Part shown: positions 52,870 through 61,616 of the stretch, in pieces
Position numbering within the stretch: position 1 is the first letter of the stretch
Layout of the letters: every line of letters begins with the position of its first letter
Source: JAGXFP01 sp039714535
GTDB lineage: Bacteria; Desulfobacterota; Desulfobulbia; Desulfobulbales; JAGXFP01
Direction: 5' to 3'
Length of the DNA: 64,000 nucleotides
Assembly: GCA_039714535.1 (NCBI GenBank)
Contig: JBDLJC010000016.1
Location: forward strand, 9,104-73,103
Made by a program: the position numbers and the translations under genes
The notes under the pieces: model-generated
Told to the model about the DNA's origin: nothing
Databases searched by the model: none
What the model saw: the letters and a program-made list of their open reading frames with translations, nothing else

Positions 52870-54471
52870 TCAGCGTTCCTCGTTGAAACTGGCCAAGGGA
52901 TCTTTGCGGTTGGGGTGCTTCATCTTCTTGATGGCCTTTGCCTCAATCTGCCTTATTCGTTCCCGGGTGACCGAGAAATTCTTCCCCACTTCCTCAAGGG
53001 TCAGGTCGACCTGGGTGTCCAGCCCGAATCGCATCCGTAGCACACTCTCTTCCCGGGGAGTCAGGGTGGCCAAGACATTGCTCAAGCTTTTTCGTAAGCT
53101 TTCCTGGATACTGGCGTCTTGGGGGGAAATGGTGTCGTGGTCTTCGATGAAATCAGTTAAAAAACTGTCTTCATTGCTGCCAAGGGGGGCATCAAGGGAA
53201 ACAGGTTCTTTGGAAATCTTGAGGATGCTCTTGACCTTTGACTCATCAATTTCAAGTTCTCTGGCGAGTTCGGCTGTCGATGGTTCTTTGCCGGTCTCCC
53301 GCTGCAGTTGTTTTGAACATTTGAGCAGGCGGTTGATGGTATCGATCATGTGGACCGGGATTCTAATGGTTCGACCCTGATCGGCAATAGCCCTGGTAAT
53401 ACCTTGTCTGATCCACCAGGTCGCATAGGTGCTGAATTTGAAGCCCCGGCAGTATTCGAATTTTTCAACCGCCTTCATCAGGCCGATATTGCCTTCCTGG
53501 ACCAGATCGAGAAGTTGCAAGCCACGGTTGGCATACTTTTTGGCGACACTGACCACCAGCCGCAGATTGGCCTGGACCAGATAGTCCTTGGCTTGACGAG
53601 CGGAGTCCTGGCCCAGCTGCACCTTTTTGAAAACTTTTTGGATGGTTTCGTAGTCTATGCCATGCTTGTTCTCGATCATCTGAAGGCGCAGCTCGTCTGA
53701 AGTTGGTTGTGCAGATGAATCGTGCGGTGGGGACGATTGCTGGTGTTTCAGGGGGCGGTTGCGGACCTCTTCCATGATATCGTTCAGGCGCTGAAGTTTT
53801 TCGACGATTTCATTGATGTATTTGTTGTGCAGCCGGTTGTCCTGGAAAAGACGAATAATAGAGTTCTCGTTGCGTTCAATCCTGACAGTAATCTGGGTGA
53901 AGGTCGATTTGTCAATCTCAGGGTGATTCAGGTCCCTGCGGAAGGCCGTAATCTCGCGTTGCAATCGGGCGGCCTCGTTGAGTTGCCAGACAAAGCGATC
54001 CCTGATTTCATTAGCTGTTTCGGGATTGGTCTCCCCGATGCCCCGTAGAACACTAGTGATCGCCAGACTGTCGTCCTGCAGATCGGCACTGATTCTTTGC
54101 AGGATTACAAGGGCGATATTGGTCGGAATTATGGCGCTCTGGATGAGCTTTTCGCCTTTTTCGATCTGCTTGGCCAGCTCAACTTCCTGTTTGGCTGAAA
54201 GCAGGGAGACGGCGCCCATTTCACGCAGGTAGACCTTGACGGGATCAACGCTGTCAAGCTGGGCAAACTCGTTATCATTTTCAGGTTTTTTTATTGATAC
54301 TTTACCGCCGATTGCTGCCGCTTCATCGCCAAGAATGGCAGTCAACTCATCAATTGCCTCTTCTTCCAAGGCGCTGTCGTCCGGCTCGGCAGCTTTGCCG
54401 CCCATGAGGTTTGGGCTGGAATGGGAGTCGCCAAGGTGATTTTTGTTGCTTCTTGATTTGCTGCCTCTCAT
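52870..54471 (-). CDS. rpoD: RNA polymerase primary sigma factor (sigma-70)
   Basis: The 533-residue product has region 1.2 (D-P-V-K-V-Y-L-R-E-M-G near 75), regions 2.1-2.4 (G-L-Q-L-L-D-L-V-Q-E-G-N-I-G-L-M-K-A and T-Y-A-T-W-W-I-R-Q), region 3, and region 4.2 (L-E-E-V-G-K-N-F-S-V-T-R-E-R-I-R-Q). The non-conserved region between 1.2 and 2.1 is shorter than in E. coli. It directs RNA polymerase to housekeeping promoters; the TTGACA/TATAAT-like boxes seen before the tRNAs fit it. dnaG lies 45 bases upstream on the same strand. Confidence 0.97.
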   Translation of the reverse strand: MRGSKSRSNKNHLGDSHSSPNLMGGKAAEPDDSALEEEAIDELTAILGDEAAAIGGKVSIKKPENDNEFAQLDSVDPVKVYLREMGAVSLLSAKQEVELAKQIEKGEKLIQSAIIPTNIALVILQRISADLQDDSLAITSVLRGIGETNPETANEIRDRFVWQLNEAARLQREITAFRRDLNHPEIDKSTFTQITVRIERNENSIIRLFQDNRLHNKYINEIVEKLQRLNDIMEEVRNRPLKHQQSSPPHDSSAQPTSDELRLQMIENKHGIDYETIQKVFKKVQLGQDSARQAKDYLVQANLRLVVSVAKKYANRGLQLLDLVQEGNIGLMKAVEKFEYCRGFKFSTYATWWIRQGITRAIADQGRTIRIPVHMIDTINRLLKCSKQLQRETGKEPSTAELARELEIDESKVKSILKISKEPVSLDAPLGSNEDSFLTDFIEDHDTISPQDASIQESLRKSLSNVLATLTPREESVLRMRFGLDTQVDLTLEEVGKNFSVTRERIRQIEAKAIKKMKHPNRKDPLASFNEER

Positions 54472-54516
54472 TGAACCTCTTTCACTTTTGTAAAGTATTG
54501 ATCGGTTGTTGAGTTG

Positions 54517-56280
54517 TCAGGTTGTGTTTTTATTCAAGTCGATTTTTTTGGCGATCAATTCCATGCAAAGCGCGGTATTCCCCGCTTGCTGGGCGGCATT
54601 GATCTGTCTGGTAAGTTCCTCTTTAAGATCTGTATAGCGATTTTTTTTGAGCCAAGCCATTTTTTCGGCGGCTATTTTTTCCCGGTCTTCGTCGGAGTAG
54701 GAGGGGGAATTTATCAATAATCTTGATATAAAGGACTTTTCCGGACCAGCGGCCAGATCTAAAAGCTGGTCCAAGCTGCCGTCCCCATCACGAGCAAACT
54801 CCTGTAAATGCTTCAATATATTTTGTCCTACTTCACTAACCACCACTTCTTCAATGCCAGCTTCCATGAATTTTTGCAAGTATTCTGGAAAAATAATCAA
54901 AAATTCTAGTAATTGTTTTTGCTTTAAAGGCAAATGTTGCGGATCGTTGTGGCGTTCCGGCACTCCTTGAATTTTCTTGGGCTTCGGCGGTGGTGGGCTG
55001 GATTTTCCCAATTGATCAATGGGGACTCCCAGTTTCTGGCTGAAATGGGCAATGAAGACGGTCCTTTGCAGATGGCTGTCACCAAGTTCTTTGGCCAGAT
55101 TGCGTAGCTCGGTGGCGATCTTGGTCTTACCCTCCAGGCCCAGACCGTGTTTTTCAGCTAACTGCTCAAAGAGAAATTCAGGAAGGGAAACGGCATTTTG
55201 CAGTTCCAGTTCGAGAACTTCAGGACTATGTTCCTGGATGAAGGTATCAGGATCATGGCCTTTAGGCAGGGTGCAGATCCTGGCCTCGACCTGTTCGGTT
55301 AGAAAGATCGGGATCGCCCGCATGGCCGCTTTTAAGCCGGCCGCATCGCCATCGAAAAGGATGATCACCTCCTGGGCATAGCCTTTCAGAGCCCGGACCT
55401 GGGCCTTGGTCAGGGCTGTTCCCAAAGGAGCGGCGCCATAATCAAGGCCGTGGGCCGCCAGGGCCAACAGATCGAAATTGCCTTCAACCAGTAGACAGAG
55501 GCCACGTTTGCGGATCGAATCCCGATTCTGAAATAGTCCGAACAGCAACCGGCCCTTATCGTAAACCAGACTTTCCGGGGAGTTCATGTATTTTGGTTGA
55601 CCATCTCCGAGGATCCGGCCGCTGAATCCGGCAACCTGGCCGGTCATGTCGGTAATCGGGCAGAGCAGCCGGTCGCGAAAGCGGTCGTAAAAGCCGCCCC
55701 GGTCCTTTTTGACGATCAACCCCGCTTCGCTGGCCAGTTCCTGTTGTTCCGCGCCGGTGATCTTGGTGGTCAGATAGTCCCAGCTGTCCGGAGCATAGCC
55801 CAGCCTGAATTTGCGGATAATTTCATCCGGTATTTTTCGTGCTGCTAAATATTCGCGGGCCTTGGCGCCCTTCGGGTCGTGCAGTAAAATTTCATGGAAA
55901 AGAGCGGTGCTTTTTTCCAGTACCTCGTAAAGTCCGGTTCGGCGCTTGGCCCGGGCTTGGTCTTCGTGGGAAAGAGGTTTTTCCGGCAGGGGTACCCCGT
56001 AACGTTTGGCCAGGCCTTTTAATGCCTCCGGGAAGGTCGCATTGTGGTATTTCATGTAAAAAGAAAAAACATCACCGCCCTCGTTACAGCCGAAGCAGTG
56101 GAACGAATTCCGGGCCCGATTCACCGTAAACGAAGGAGTCTTCTCGCTATGGAAAGGGCAGCGTCCCTTGTAGTTGCTACCGGCCTTTTTAAGGTCGACA
56201 TGTTCGCCGATTATCTCGACAATATCGGTGGCTTCTTTGACAAGCTGAACCGAATCATCTCTGGATTTGAATGTGGTCAT
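54517..56280 (-). CDS. dnaG: DNA primase
   Basis: The 587-residue product has the CHC2 zinc module (C-P-F-H near residue 41 and F-H-C-F-G-C near 60), a central TOPRIM catalytic domain with V-E-G-N-F-D-L-L and I-L-F-D-G-D-A-A-G, and a helical carboxyl domain that binds the DnaB helicase. It makes the RNA primers for DNA replication. The dnaG-rpoD order is the classical macromolecular synthesis arrangement. No rpsU is found upstream in this window. Confidence 0.97.
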   Translation of the reverse strand: MTTFKSRDDSVQLVKEATDIVEIIGEHVDLKKAGSNYKGRCPFHSEKTPSFTVNRARNSFHCFGCNEGGDVFSFYMKYHNATFPEALKGLAKRYGVPLPEKPLSHEDQARAKRRTGLYEVLEKSTALFHEILLHDPKGAKAREYLAARKIPDEIIRKFRLGYAPDSWDYLTTKITGAEQQELASEAGLIVKKDRGGFYDRFRDRLLCPITDMTGQVAGFSGRILGDGQPKYMNSPESLVYDKGRLLFGLFQNRDSIRKRGLCLLVEGNFDLLALAAHGLDYGAAPLGTALTKAQVRALKGYAQEVIILFDGDAAGLKAAMRAIPIFLTEQVEARICTLPKGHDPDTFIQEHSPEVLELELQNAVSLPEFLFEQLAEKHGLGLEGKTKIATELRNLAKELGDSHLQRTVFIAHFSQKLGVPIDQLGKSSPPPPKPKKIQGVPERHNDPQHLPLKQKQLLEFLIIFPEYLQKFMEAGIEEVVVSEVGQNILKHLQEFARDGDGSLDQLLDLAAGPEKSFISRLLINSPSYSDEDREKIAAEKMAWLKKNRYTDLKEELTRQINAAQQAGNTALCMELIAKKIDLNKNTT

Positions 56281-56610
56281 CGGTGGTAGTATTTATGTAG
56301 AGATTTTTAATCCGGCCCCAGCTGGACCAATTGCATTTGTATAGTCAAAAAGGGTAATGTGTGGAGTAAGATTGAGGCATAAAAAATTGATACCTTTTAT
56401 CTTGATCGTAAGATACTAAAGTTAACCCTGATGATCCCGTAAAAAGTTCATCGGCCTCTTTATTAACGATGACTGAATAGATAGCGAGCAGCTGCAGGAG
56501 GACGCTGTCGGCAGAAGATATGCCATGACTTTAAGTACCCTTTGGGGCCGTTCGGTGATCTTCGCCAGACTCTAACGCCCTCCTCAACCTTAAAACCTGG
56601 ATAAAGTAGC
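56281..56610. other. Divergent non-coding region upstream of dnaG
   Basis: These 330 bases separate minus-strand dnaG from the plus-strand unknown gene. I find no gene. Short words GTTCATCGGCC and GGCCGTTCGGTGATC near 56448 and 56546 can pair imperfectly. The left part is AT-rich and probably contains the dnaG promoter. Confidence 0.35.
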
Positions 56611-57321
56611 ATGGATATAGATATCTCCACGGTTATGACCTACGAGATCAGGAAGGAGATGGCGGATCGCTATTTTGGCTTTCGTAAGCTCATCGAAGAG
56701 GACAAGCAGGCCCTGGCCAACGCCATTCGTCAGCAAAGCCTTACCTCCGAGCAGAAGATCGGCATCGATCTGGCCAGAATTTATACCATCCTGAAGGATC
56801 AGGAACTGATCGAGGAATTCCTTGAGCTAAGTGGCCTGGAGGAGGCGATTTTCTACGATGAATATATGACCACTTCACCGACTATCAGGGCCAGGATTTT
56901 TACCGGGATTAAAGCTCGGGGCCTGACCAGGGCTGGACGTTTCACCAAGCTTTTGCTGGGTTGCTATGAGCTGTTGGTATATCATGTCGATCTATATCGG
57001 GAAAAATTCGGTGAACTTTTAGAGGATCGTGACTTGATCAGCGAGGAGATCAAGGTTTTTTACCGGAAAAACGATATTGAGACTATCCTTGGCTTCCTGC
57101 GCAGTCTTGATGTCCAGGGTAATGAGATGCTGGCCGGGCCGGTGGAAACCGGCGGGGTTGCAAGCCTGCAGAAAAAGATGCAAGTTCTGCCGCCGGGGCC
57201 GGTTGAAAGTTTTCTGCCGATTTTACCGCCTCTGGTCCCGATGCCCAGGATCAGGCGCGAGTTGAAAAAGCTTGCGGAACAGGCCCTGAAAGGGCATCCT
57301 GATGGCTTTGTGCTTAATTGA
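56611..57321 (+). CDS. Conserved-looking protein of unknown function
   Basis: I do not recognise this 236-residue protein. It has no signal peptide or membrane helix. The first 160 residues are predicted to be alpha-helical and charged, with M-A-D-R-Y-F-G-F-R-K-L-I-E-E-D near the start. Near residue 185 it turns Gly/Pro-rich, with P-P-G-P-V-E-S-F-L-P-I-L-P-P-L-V-P. It lies alone upstream of the antiporter gene, 89 bases apart, on the same strand. Codon use is like that of its neighbours, so it is probably real. No function is proposed. Confidence 0.7.
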   Translation: MDIDISTVMTYEIRKEMADRYFGFRKLIEEDKQALANAIRQQSLTSEQKIGIDLARIYTILKDQELIEEFLELSGLEEAIFYDEYMTTSPTIRARIFTGIKARGLTRAGRFTKLLLGCYELLVYHVDLYREKFGELLEDRDLISEEIKVFYRKNDIETILGFLRSLDVQGNEMLAGPVETGGVASLQKKMQVLPPGPVESFLPILPPLVPMPRIRRELKKLAEQALKGHPDGFVLN

Positions 57322-57409
57322 AGTTCCCGGTAATCGGTGATAGGGCATCATGTTTTCTTAAATAATAAGGTGCGGTCGATCATTTTCGGTGGCTGTTTGA
57401 GAATTATTA

Positions 57410-58369
57410 ATGAACGTAGATCCTAATTTTGCAAATTTAACCTTGTCCATGCTGGCGTTGGTCTCGGGCCTGGTCCTGCTGGCTGTCGGTGGTGAGAGTC
57501 TGGTGGCTGGGGCATCCAAATTTGCCTTGCGGCACGGGATGCGGCCGATGGTGGTCGGCCTGACCATTGTTGCCTTCGGGACCTCCACCCCTGAGTTATT
57601 CGTCAGCCTTAATGCCGCCTTGCATGATCATGTCGATATCATGATCGGCAATGTGGTGGGTAGTAATATCGCCAATATCGGCCTGGTTCTGGCCCTTGCC
57701 GCATTGCTCAGGGTGGTGCCGGTCAGATTCGAGAGCATTGTTAAAGAGCTTTATCTGGTCCTGGCTGTCAGTGTTCTGGTCTTCGTCATAGCCTGGAGCG
57801 GTTATTTTCACCGGGCTTTCGGGTTACTATTTATCGCTGGCTTGATCTGGTATACGATTAACGCCTGCCAGAAAAAGAGCAATCGGCATGGTGAAGATGG
57901 GGTTGTCGAGGATCTGGTCGAATACGAGTCGCATCTGAAGATTATTGGTCTCCAGCTTGGCGGGTTAGTGTTGCTCGCTTACGGGTCCGGTTTGTTTATA
58001 GATGGTGCGGTTGATGTGGCCAGGTATCTTAACGTGTCGGAACTGGTGGTCGGCCTGACCGTGGCTGCGGTCGGCACCTCCCTGCCGGAACTGGCTTCTT
58101 CCCTCTCGGCAGTCAGGCGCAAGGAGTGCGATATTCTGATTGGCAATATCATCGGCAGCAACATGTTTAATCTGATGATGGTTATGGGGGGCACGGCGCT
58201 AATTACCCCTTTTAAGCTGGATGGTGAGTTGTTTGCGCGGGACCTGCCGGTGATGATCTTTTTTACCGCTTTGCTGGTGCCGGTTCTTTATTTTCGCCAT
58301 CGTCTCGACCGGTTTGTCGGCCTGGCCATGCTGTTTGGTTATGGTTTGTATATCTTTTGGGTGATTTAG
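57410..58369 (+). CDS. Calcium/sodium antiporter, YrbG/CaCA family
   Basis: The 319-residue product has about ten hydrophobic segments and two inverted alpha-repeats. The first has G-T-S-T-P-E-L-F-V-S-L near residue 63 with G-N-V-V-G-S-N-I-A-N-I-G near 82. The second has G-T-S-L-P-E-L-A-S-S-L near 223 with G-N-I-I-G-S-N-M-F-N-L near 244. The acidic residues in these motifs bind cations. The protein exchanges cations such as Ca2+ for Na+ or K+ at the inner membrane. A hairpin terminator follows. The assignment to the family is firm, the exact ions are inferred. Confidence 0.92.
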   Translation: MNVDPNFANLTLSMLALVSGLVLLAVGGESLVAGASKFALRHGMRPMVVGLTIVAFGTSTPELFVSLNAALHDHVDIMIGNVVGSNIANIGLVLALAALLRVVPVRFESIVKELYLVLAVSVLVFVIAWSGYFHRAFGLLFIAGLIWYTINACQKKSNRHGEDGVVEDLVEYESHLKIIGLQLGGLVLLAYGSGLFIDGAVDVARYLNVSELVVGLTVAAVGTSLPELASSLSAVRRKECDILIGNIIGSNMFNLMMVMGGTALITPFKLDGELFARDLPVMIFFTALLVPVLYFRHRLDRFVGLAMLFGYGLYIFWVI

Positions 58370-58418
58370 GGGCCGTAAAAAAATAACAGGGCTTTTCTTT
58401 TATTTTTTGTACAGCCCC
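58370..58418 (+). terminator. Hairpin after the antiporter gene
   Basis: GGGGCCGTAAAAAAATAA pairs with TTTTATTTTTTGTACAGCCCC around a GGGCTTTTC loop, giving a long AT-rich stem closed by GC pairs. It begins directly at the stop codon. The T content of the right arm can support termination. A hairpin with similar outer arms is at 14221-14263. Confidence 0.6.
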
Positions 58419-58567
58419 TTATGCGTTTAGGTAATTTAGATGGCCATGTTATTTATTGACAACCGCTTAGCCGGAAGTGGCGGTGCCGGTTTTGGCCCTT
58501 GCTTATTATGGCGCCTAAAGAGTTTAGCTAAAGATTTAATCAACGGGAACAGGGAGCTTTTGACAAG

Positions 58568-60652
58568 ATGGAAAACCGTTATGATGACAATGAGGCCCAG
58601 CGTTATATCGAAAAATACCCAGATTGCCCTGCTGATCTGGCCCTACGGGTTTATACCTCAAGATTGATCGGGGCCGAGACCAACCTCGTTCTTCACGGCG
58701 GTGGGAATACCTCAGCCAAGACCACCATGACCAACATCCTCGGGGAGGGAGTAGAGGTGATCTGCGTTAAGGGCAGTGGTTGGGACCTGGGTGATATTGA
58801 ACCTGCCGGTCTGCCCGCGCTTGATCTCGCCTATCTCCGGAAACTTCGGGCTCTGCCGGGTCTGAGCGATGAGGAGATGGTCAATCAGGTCCGGACCCAT
58901 CTGCTCGACGCCTCGGCCCCCACCCCGTCCATCGAGACCCTGGTCCATGCCTTTCTGCCCCATAAATTTATCGATCATACCCATGCCGACGCCATTGTCA
59001 CCTTGACCAATCAGCCGGAGGCGGAGCGATTACTGACCGAGGCACTGGGCGACAGAATTGCTATTCTACCCTTCATCATGCCGGGTTTTCCTCTGGCCCT
59101 GGCACTGGCCGATCTTTATGAGAAGAATCCGGAGGTTGAGGCGATCATCCTGATGAATCACGGGATTTTTACCTTTGCTGATGAGGCTCGGACCGCCTAT
59201 GAGCGGATGATCGATTATGTGACCCGGGCCGAGAAATACATCGGCGCCAAGCTTATCGCTGTTGAGACCAACAAGGCCCCAGGGGTGGAGAGTAGCGTGG
59301 TTTTGCCGCTATTGCGCGGGGCTCTGGCCCGAGTCGATGGCGGTCAAGGGCCGGTTCATTTCAGTCTTGATCTGCGCCAGGATGCGAAACTGCTTGCTGC
59401 TCTGGAGCGATCGGATGCCGAATCTCTCTTCGTTTCCGGGGTTTTGACCCCGGACCATGTGATTCGCACCAAAAATTATCCACTCCTTTTGGATTTTGCT
59501 GGTCTCGATAGCGAAGAAGAGATTTGTGGGCGGAGCAATGAGGCGGTGACCGTTTATCAGGACCGGTATATAAAATATTTTGCGGACCAGGTGGCGGCCA
59601 AGCAGGTTGATAAGGTGCGTCTCGATGCTATGCCCCGGGTGATTCTGATCCGGGGTCTGGGGCTCGTTGGGGTCGGTTCTACTCCAAAGGCGGCCGGGAT
59701 CGCTGCAGATATTGCTGAGCATACCGTCTTGGCCAAGATTCAGGCGGCCGCGGTCGGCAGTTTTCGGGAACTTGAAGAGCACTATATCTTCGACATGGAA
59801 TACTGGAGCCTTGAGCAGGCCAAGCTTGGCAAGGGCAGCCCTTTGCCTCTGCAGGGCCGGGCGGCGCTGGTCACCGGTGGTGGCGGCGCCATCGCCATGG
59901 GGATTGGTCGGCAACTCCTCAAGGCCGGGGCCGTGGTCTATCTGAGTGATATCAGCGAGGAGCGGCTTAATCTGGCCTGCTCTAAACTGGCCGAACAGTT
60001 CGGGGCCAAGATGGTCCGCCCCTTGGTTATGGATGTTACCGACAACGTTTCGGTCAGAGAGGGGCTTGCAGCAATCGTCAAGGAGACCGGCGGGCTCGAT
60101 ATTCTGGTGCCCAATGCCGGCGTGGCCCATGTGGCACGGCTTGAAGATCTGGACGAGGCTAAATTCGAGCAGGTCTTGGCGGTTAACCTGAAAGGGGTCT
60201 TCCAGGTGATCAAGGGCGCCATCCCGATTTTTCGGAGGCAGGATATGGGCGGCAGTATCGTCATCAACAGCTCCAAGAATGTTTTCGATCCTGGCGCGGC
60301 CTTCGGGGCATACAGTTCTGCCAAGGCCGGCGCCCACCAACTGGGCAAGATTGCCGCCTTGGAATTGGCCGAGATCGGGGTGCGGGTCAATATGATCAAT
60401 GCCGATGCCATCTTCGATGACGAGGGGGTCTCTTCCGGACTTTGGGACGTGGTCGGGCCGGACCGGATGAAATCGCGGAATCTCGATCCGGAAGGTCTGA
60501 AAGAATATTATCGCCAGCGTAATTTGTTAAAAGCGACGGTCAATGCCGATCATGTCGGCAAGGCGGTGGTCTTTTTCGCCTCGGAGCAGACTCCGACCAC
60601 CGGGGCGACCCTGCCGGTTGACGGGGGGATTCCGGCGGCCTTCCCCCGTTAA
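58568..60652 (+). CDS. Bifunctional class II aldolase / short-chain dehydrogenase
   Basis: The 694-residue product is a natural fusion. Residues about 25-240 are a class II aldolase/adducin domain, with L-H-G-G-G-N-T-S-A-K, a metal-binding H-T-H-A-D near 138, and M-N-H-G-I-F near 197. Residues about 430-690 are a Rossmann dehydrogenase, with G-R-A-A-L-V-T-G-G-G-G-A-I-A-M-G-I-G at its start, N-A-G-V near 518, and Y-S-S-A-K-A-G as the catalytic Tyr-Lys. This fusion is known as the RhaD/YuxG type, which can cleave rhamnulose 1-phosphate and oxidise lactaldehyde. The substrate here is not shown by context, since no sugar kinase or isomerase is nearby. Confidence 0.87.
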   Translation: MENRYDDNEAQRYIEKYPDCPADLALRVYTSRLIGAETNLVLHGGGNTSAKTTMTNILGEGVEVICVKGSGWDLGDIEPAGLPALDLAYLRKLRALPGLSDEEMVNQVRTHLLDASAPTPSIETLVHAFLPHKFIDHTHADAIVTLTNQPEAERLLTEALGDRIAILPFIMPGFPLALALADLYEKNPEVEAIILMNHGIFTFADEARTAYERMIDYVTRAEKYIGAKLIAVETNKAPGVESSVVLPLLRGALARVDGGQGPVHFSLDLRQDAKLLAALERSDAESLFVSGVLTPDHVIRTKNYPLLLDFAGLDSEEEICGRSNEAVTVYQDRYIKYFADQVAAKQVDKVRLDAMPRVILIRGLGLVGVGSTPKAAGIAADIAEHTVLAKIQAAAVGSFRELEEHYIFDMEYWSLEQAKLGKGSPLPLQGRAALVTGGGGAIAMGIGRQLLKAGAVVYLSDISEERLNLACSKLAEQFGAKMVRPLVMDVTDNVSVREGLAAIVKETGGLDILVPNAGVAHVARLEDLDEAKFEQVLAVNLKGVFQVIKGAIPIFRRQDMGGSIVINSSKNVFDPGAAFGAYSSAKAGAHQLGKIAALELAEIGVRVNMINADAIFDDEGVSSGLWDVVGPDRMKSRNLDPEGLKEYYRQRNLLKATVNADHVGKAVVFFASEQTPTTGATLPVDGGIPAAFPR

Positions 60653-60806
60653 GCCCAGGTTGGTCAATGATTAGATTTGGTGTTGCGGCCAGGGAGAAAT
60701 CTTCTTTGCCCCGCAATGAAAGAGGTTGTACTGCGGTGATAAGCACAAGTGTACAAGGACAAAATAAAATCTTCTGCTGGAAGGTTGAAAAAAATCAGGA
60801 GCTGTC

Positions 60807-61406
60807 ATGGCTGAGATAAAAAGTACGATGGAAATGGTGTTGGCCCGGGCGGCCCGGATGGAGGCTGAAGAGGGTGGCGAGGATCTAATGGCCGAAGACC
60901 AGGTCAAGGACGGGATGAGGGCCGGAGCGGCCTATATGCGGGATGAAAAAACCGATCTGATCGCGGCCCTGGACGGTTGTCCCGCGGAGGGTCGCGGTTA
61001 TTTTATCAAGGGGGTGGCTGAGGCCCTGTTGCGCAATATCAATTTGCCCCGTGAGGATGAAGCGCTGGATAAGGCCGGTCAAGCCATGAACGGCCTGACC
61101 CTGGTTGGCCGGAACCATCAGGATCTCCTGCCGGTCTTTGCTGACTTGACCAAGATCCTTGATCAGTACCGTAAGCACTGTGAACAGCTCAAGGAGCAGC
61201 TGGAGGCCAATTTCACCCAGATGATGCCGCAGCTGGAAGCGGCCATGGCCCAGAAGACCGGGCAGCACATGAAGCTCCAGCCGTCCCAGCATCCCAAATA
61301 TCAGGAAGAGATGCAAAAGGCTATGGATGACATTAATGGCCAGTACGGTCGGGCCATTGACCAGCACAAGCAGATGGTCGTGCAGATTTTGACCTCAATG
61401 GTCTGA
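60807..61406 (+). CDS. Conserved-looking helical protein of unknown function
   Basis: I do not recognise this 199-residue protein. It has no signal peptide and is rich in Met, Glu, Gln and Lys. Predicted helices cover residues about 5-60 and 110-195; the latter, with repeated Q-L-K-E-Q-L-E-A and A-M-A-Q-K, looks like a coiled coil. An AGGAGC lies just before the ATG. Its TGA overlaps the ATG of the next small gene by one base. The run 60807-62708 looks like one operon ending in an M24 peptidase. No function is proposed. Confidence 0.7.
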   Translation: MAEIKSTMEMVLARAARMEAEEGGEDLMAEDQVKDGMRAGAAYMRDEKTDLIAALDGCPAEGRGYFIKGVAEALLRNINLPREDEALDKAGQAMNGLTLVGRNHQDLLPVFADLTKILDQYRKHCEQLKEQLEANFTQMMPQLEAAMAQKTGQHMKLQPSQHPKYQEEMQKAMDDINGQYGRAIDQHKQMVVQILTSMV

Positions 61407-61612
61407 TGCGGCTCGATATTCTGCTGGAACCGCCCGGTGCTGAGGCCGATTGCGTTATGGCTGAATGGCTCAAAGCCACCGGTCTGATAGTTGCCATGGG
61501 GCAGGTTGAGGTCAGCTCGGATCGGTGTCTGGATGTGTTGGTGGCGCTGCGGAGCCGCTGCTATGATCGAGAATTAACCGTCAACGTCAAATTCACCGAT
61601 AAAGAAGACTGA
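61406..61612 (+). CDS. Small protein of unknown function coupled to its neighbours
   Basis: The 68-residue product shares one base with the upstream stop (TGATG) and ends 4 bases before the peptidase start. It has no signal peptide. The pattern M-R-L-D-I-L-L-E-P followed by alternating strands, with Cys at residues 16, 41 and 52, suggests a small alpha/beta domain. I recognise no family. Tight coupling on both sides suggests it is a real gene. Confidence 0.62.
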   Translation: MRLDILLEPPGAEADCVMAEWLKATGLIVAMGQVEVSSDRCLDVLVALRSRCYDRELTVNVKFTDKED

Positions 61613-61616
61613 CTTT

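Noticed and set aside
58440..58667. 75-codon frame before the aldolase-dehydrogenase gene
   Set aside because: It overlaps the start of a certain gene in another frame and lacks family features.
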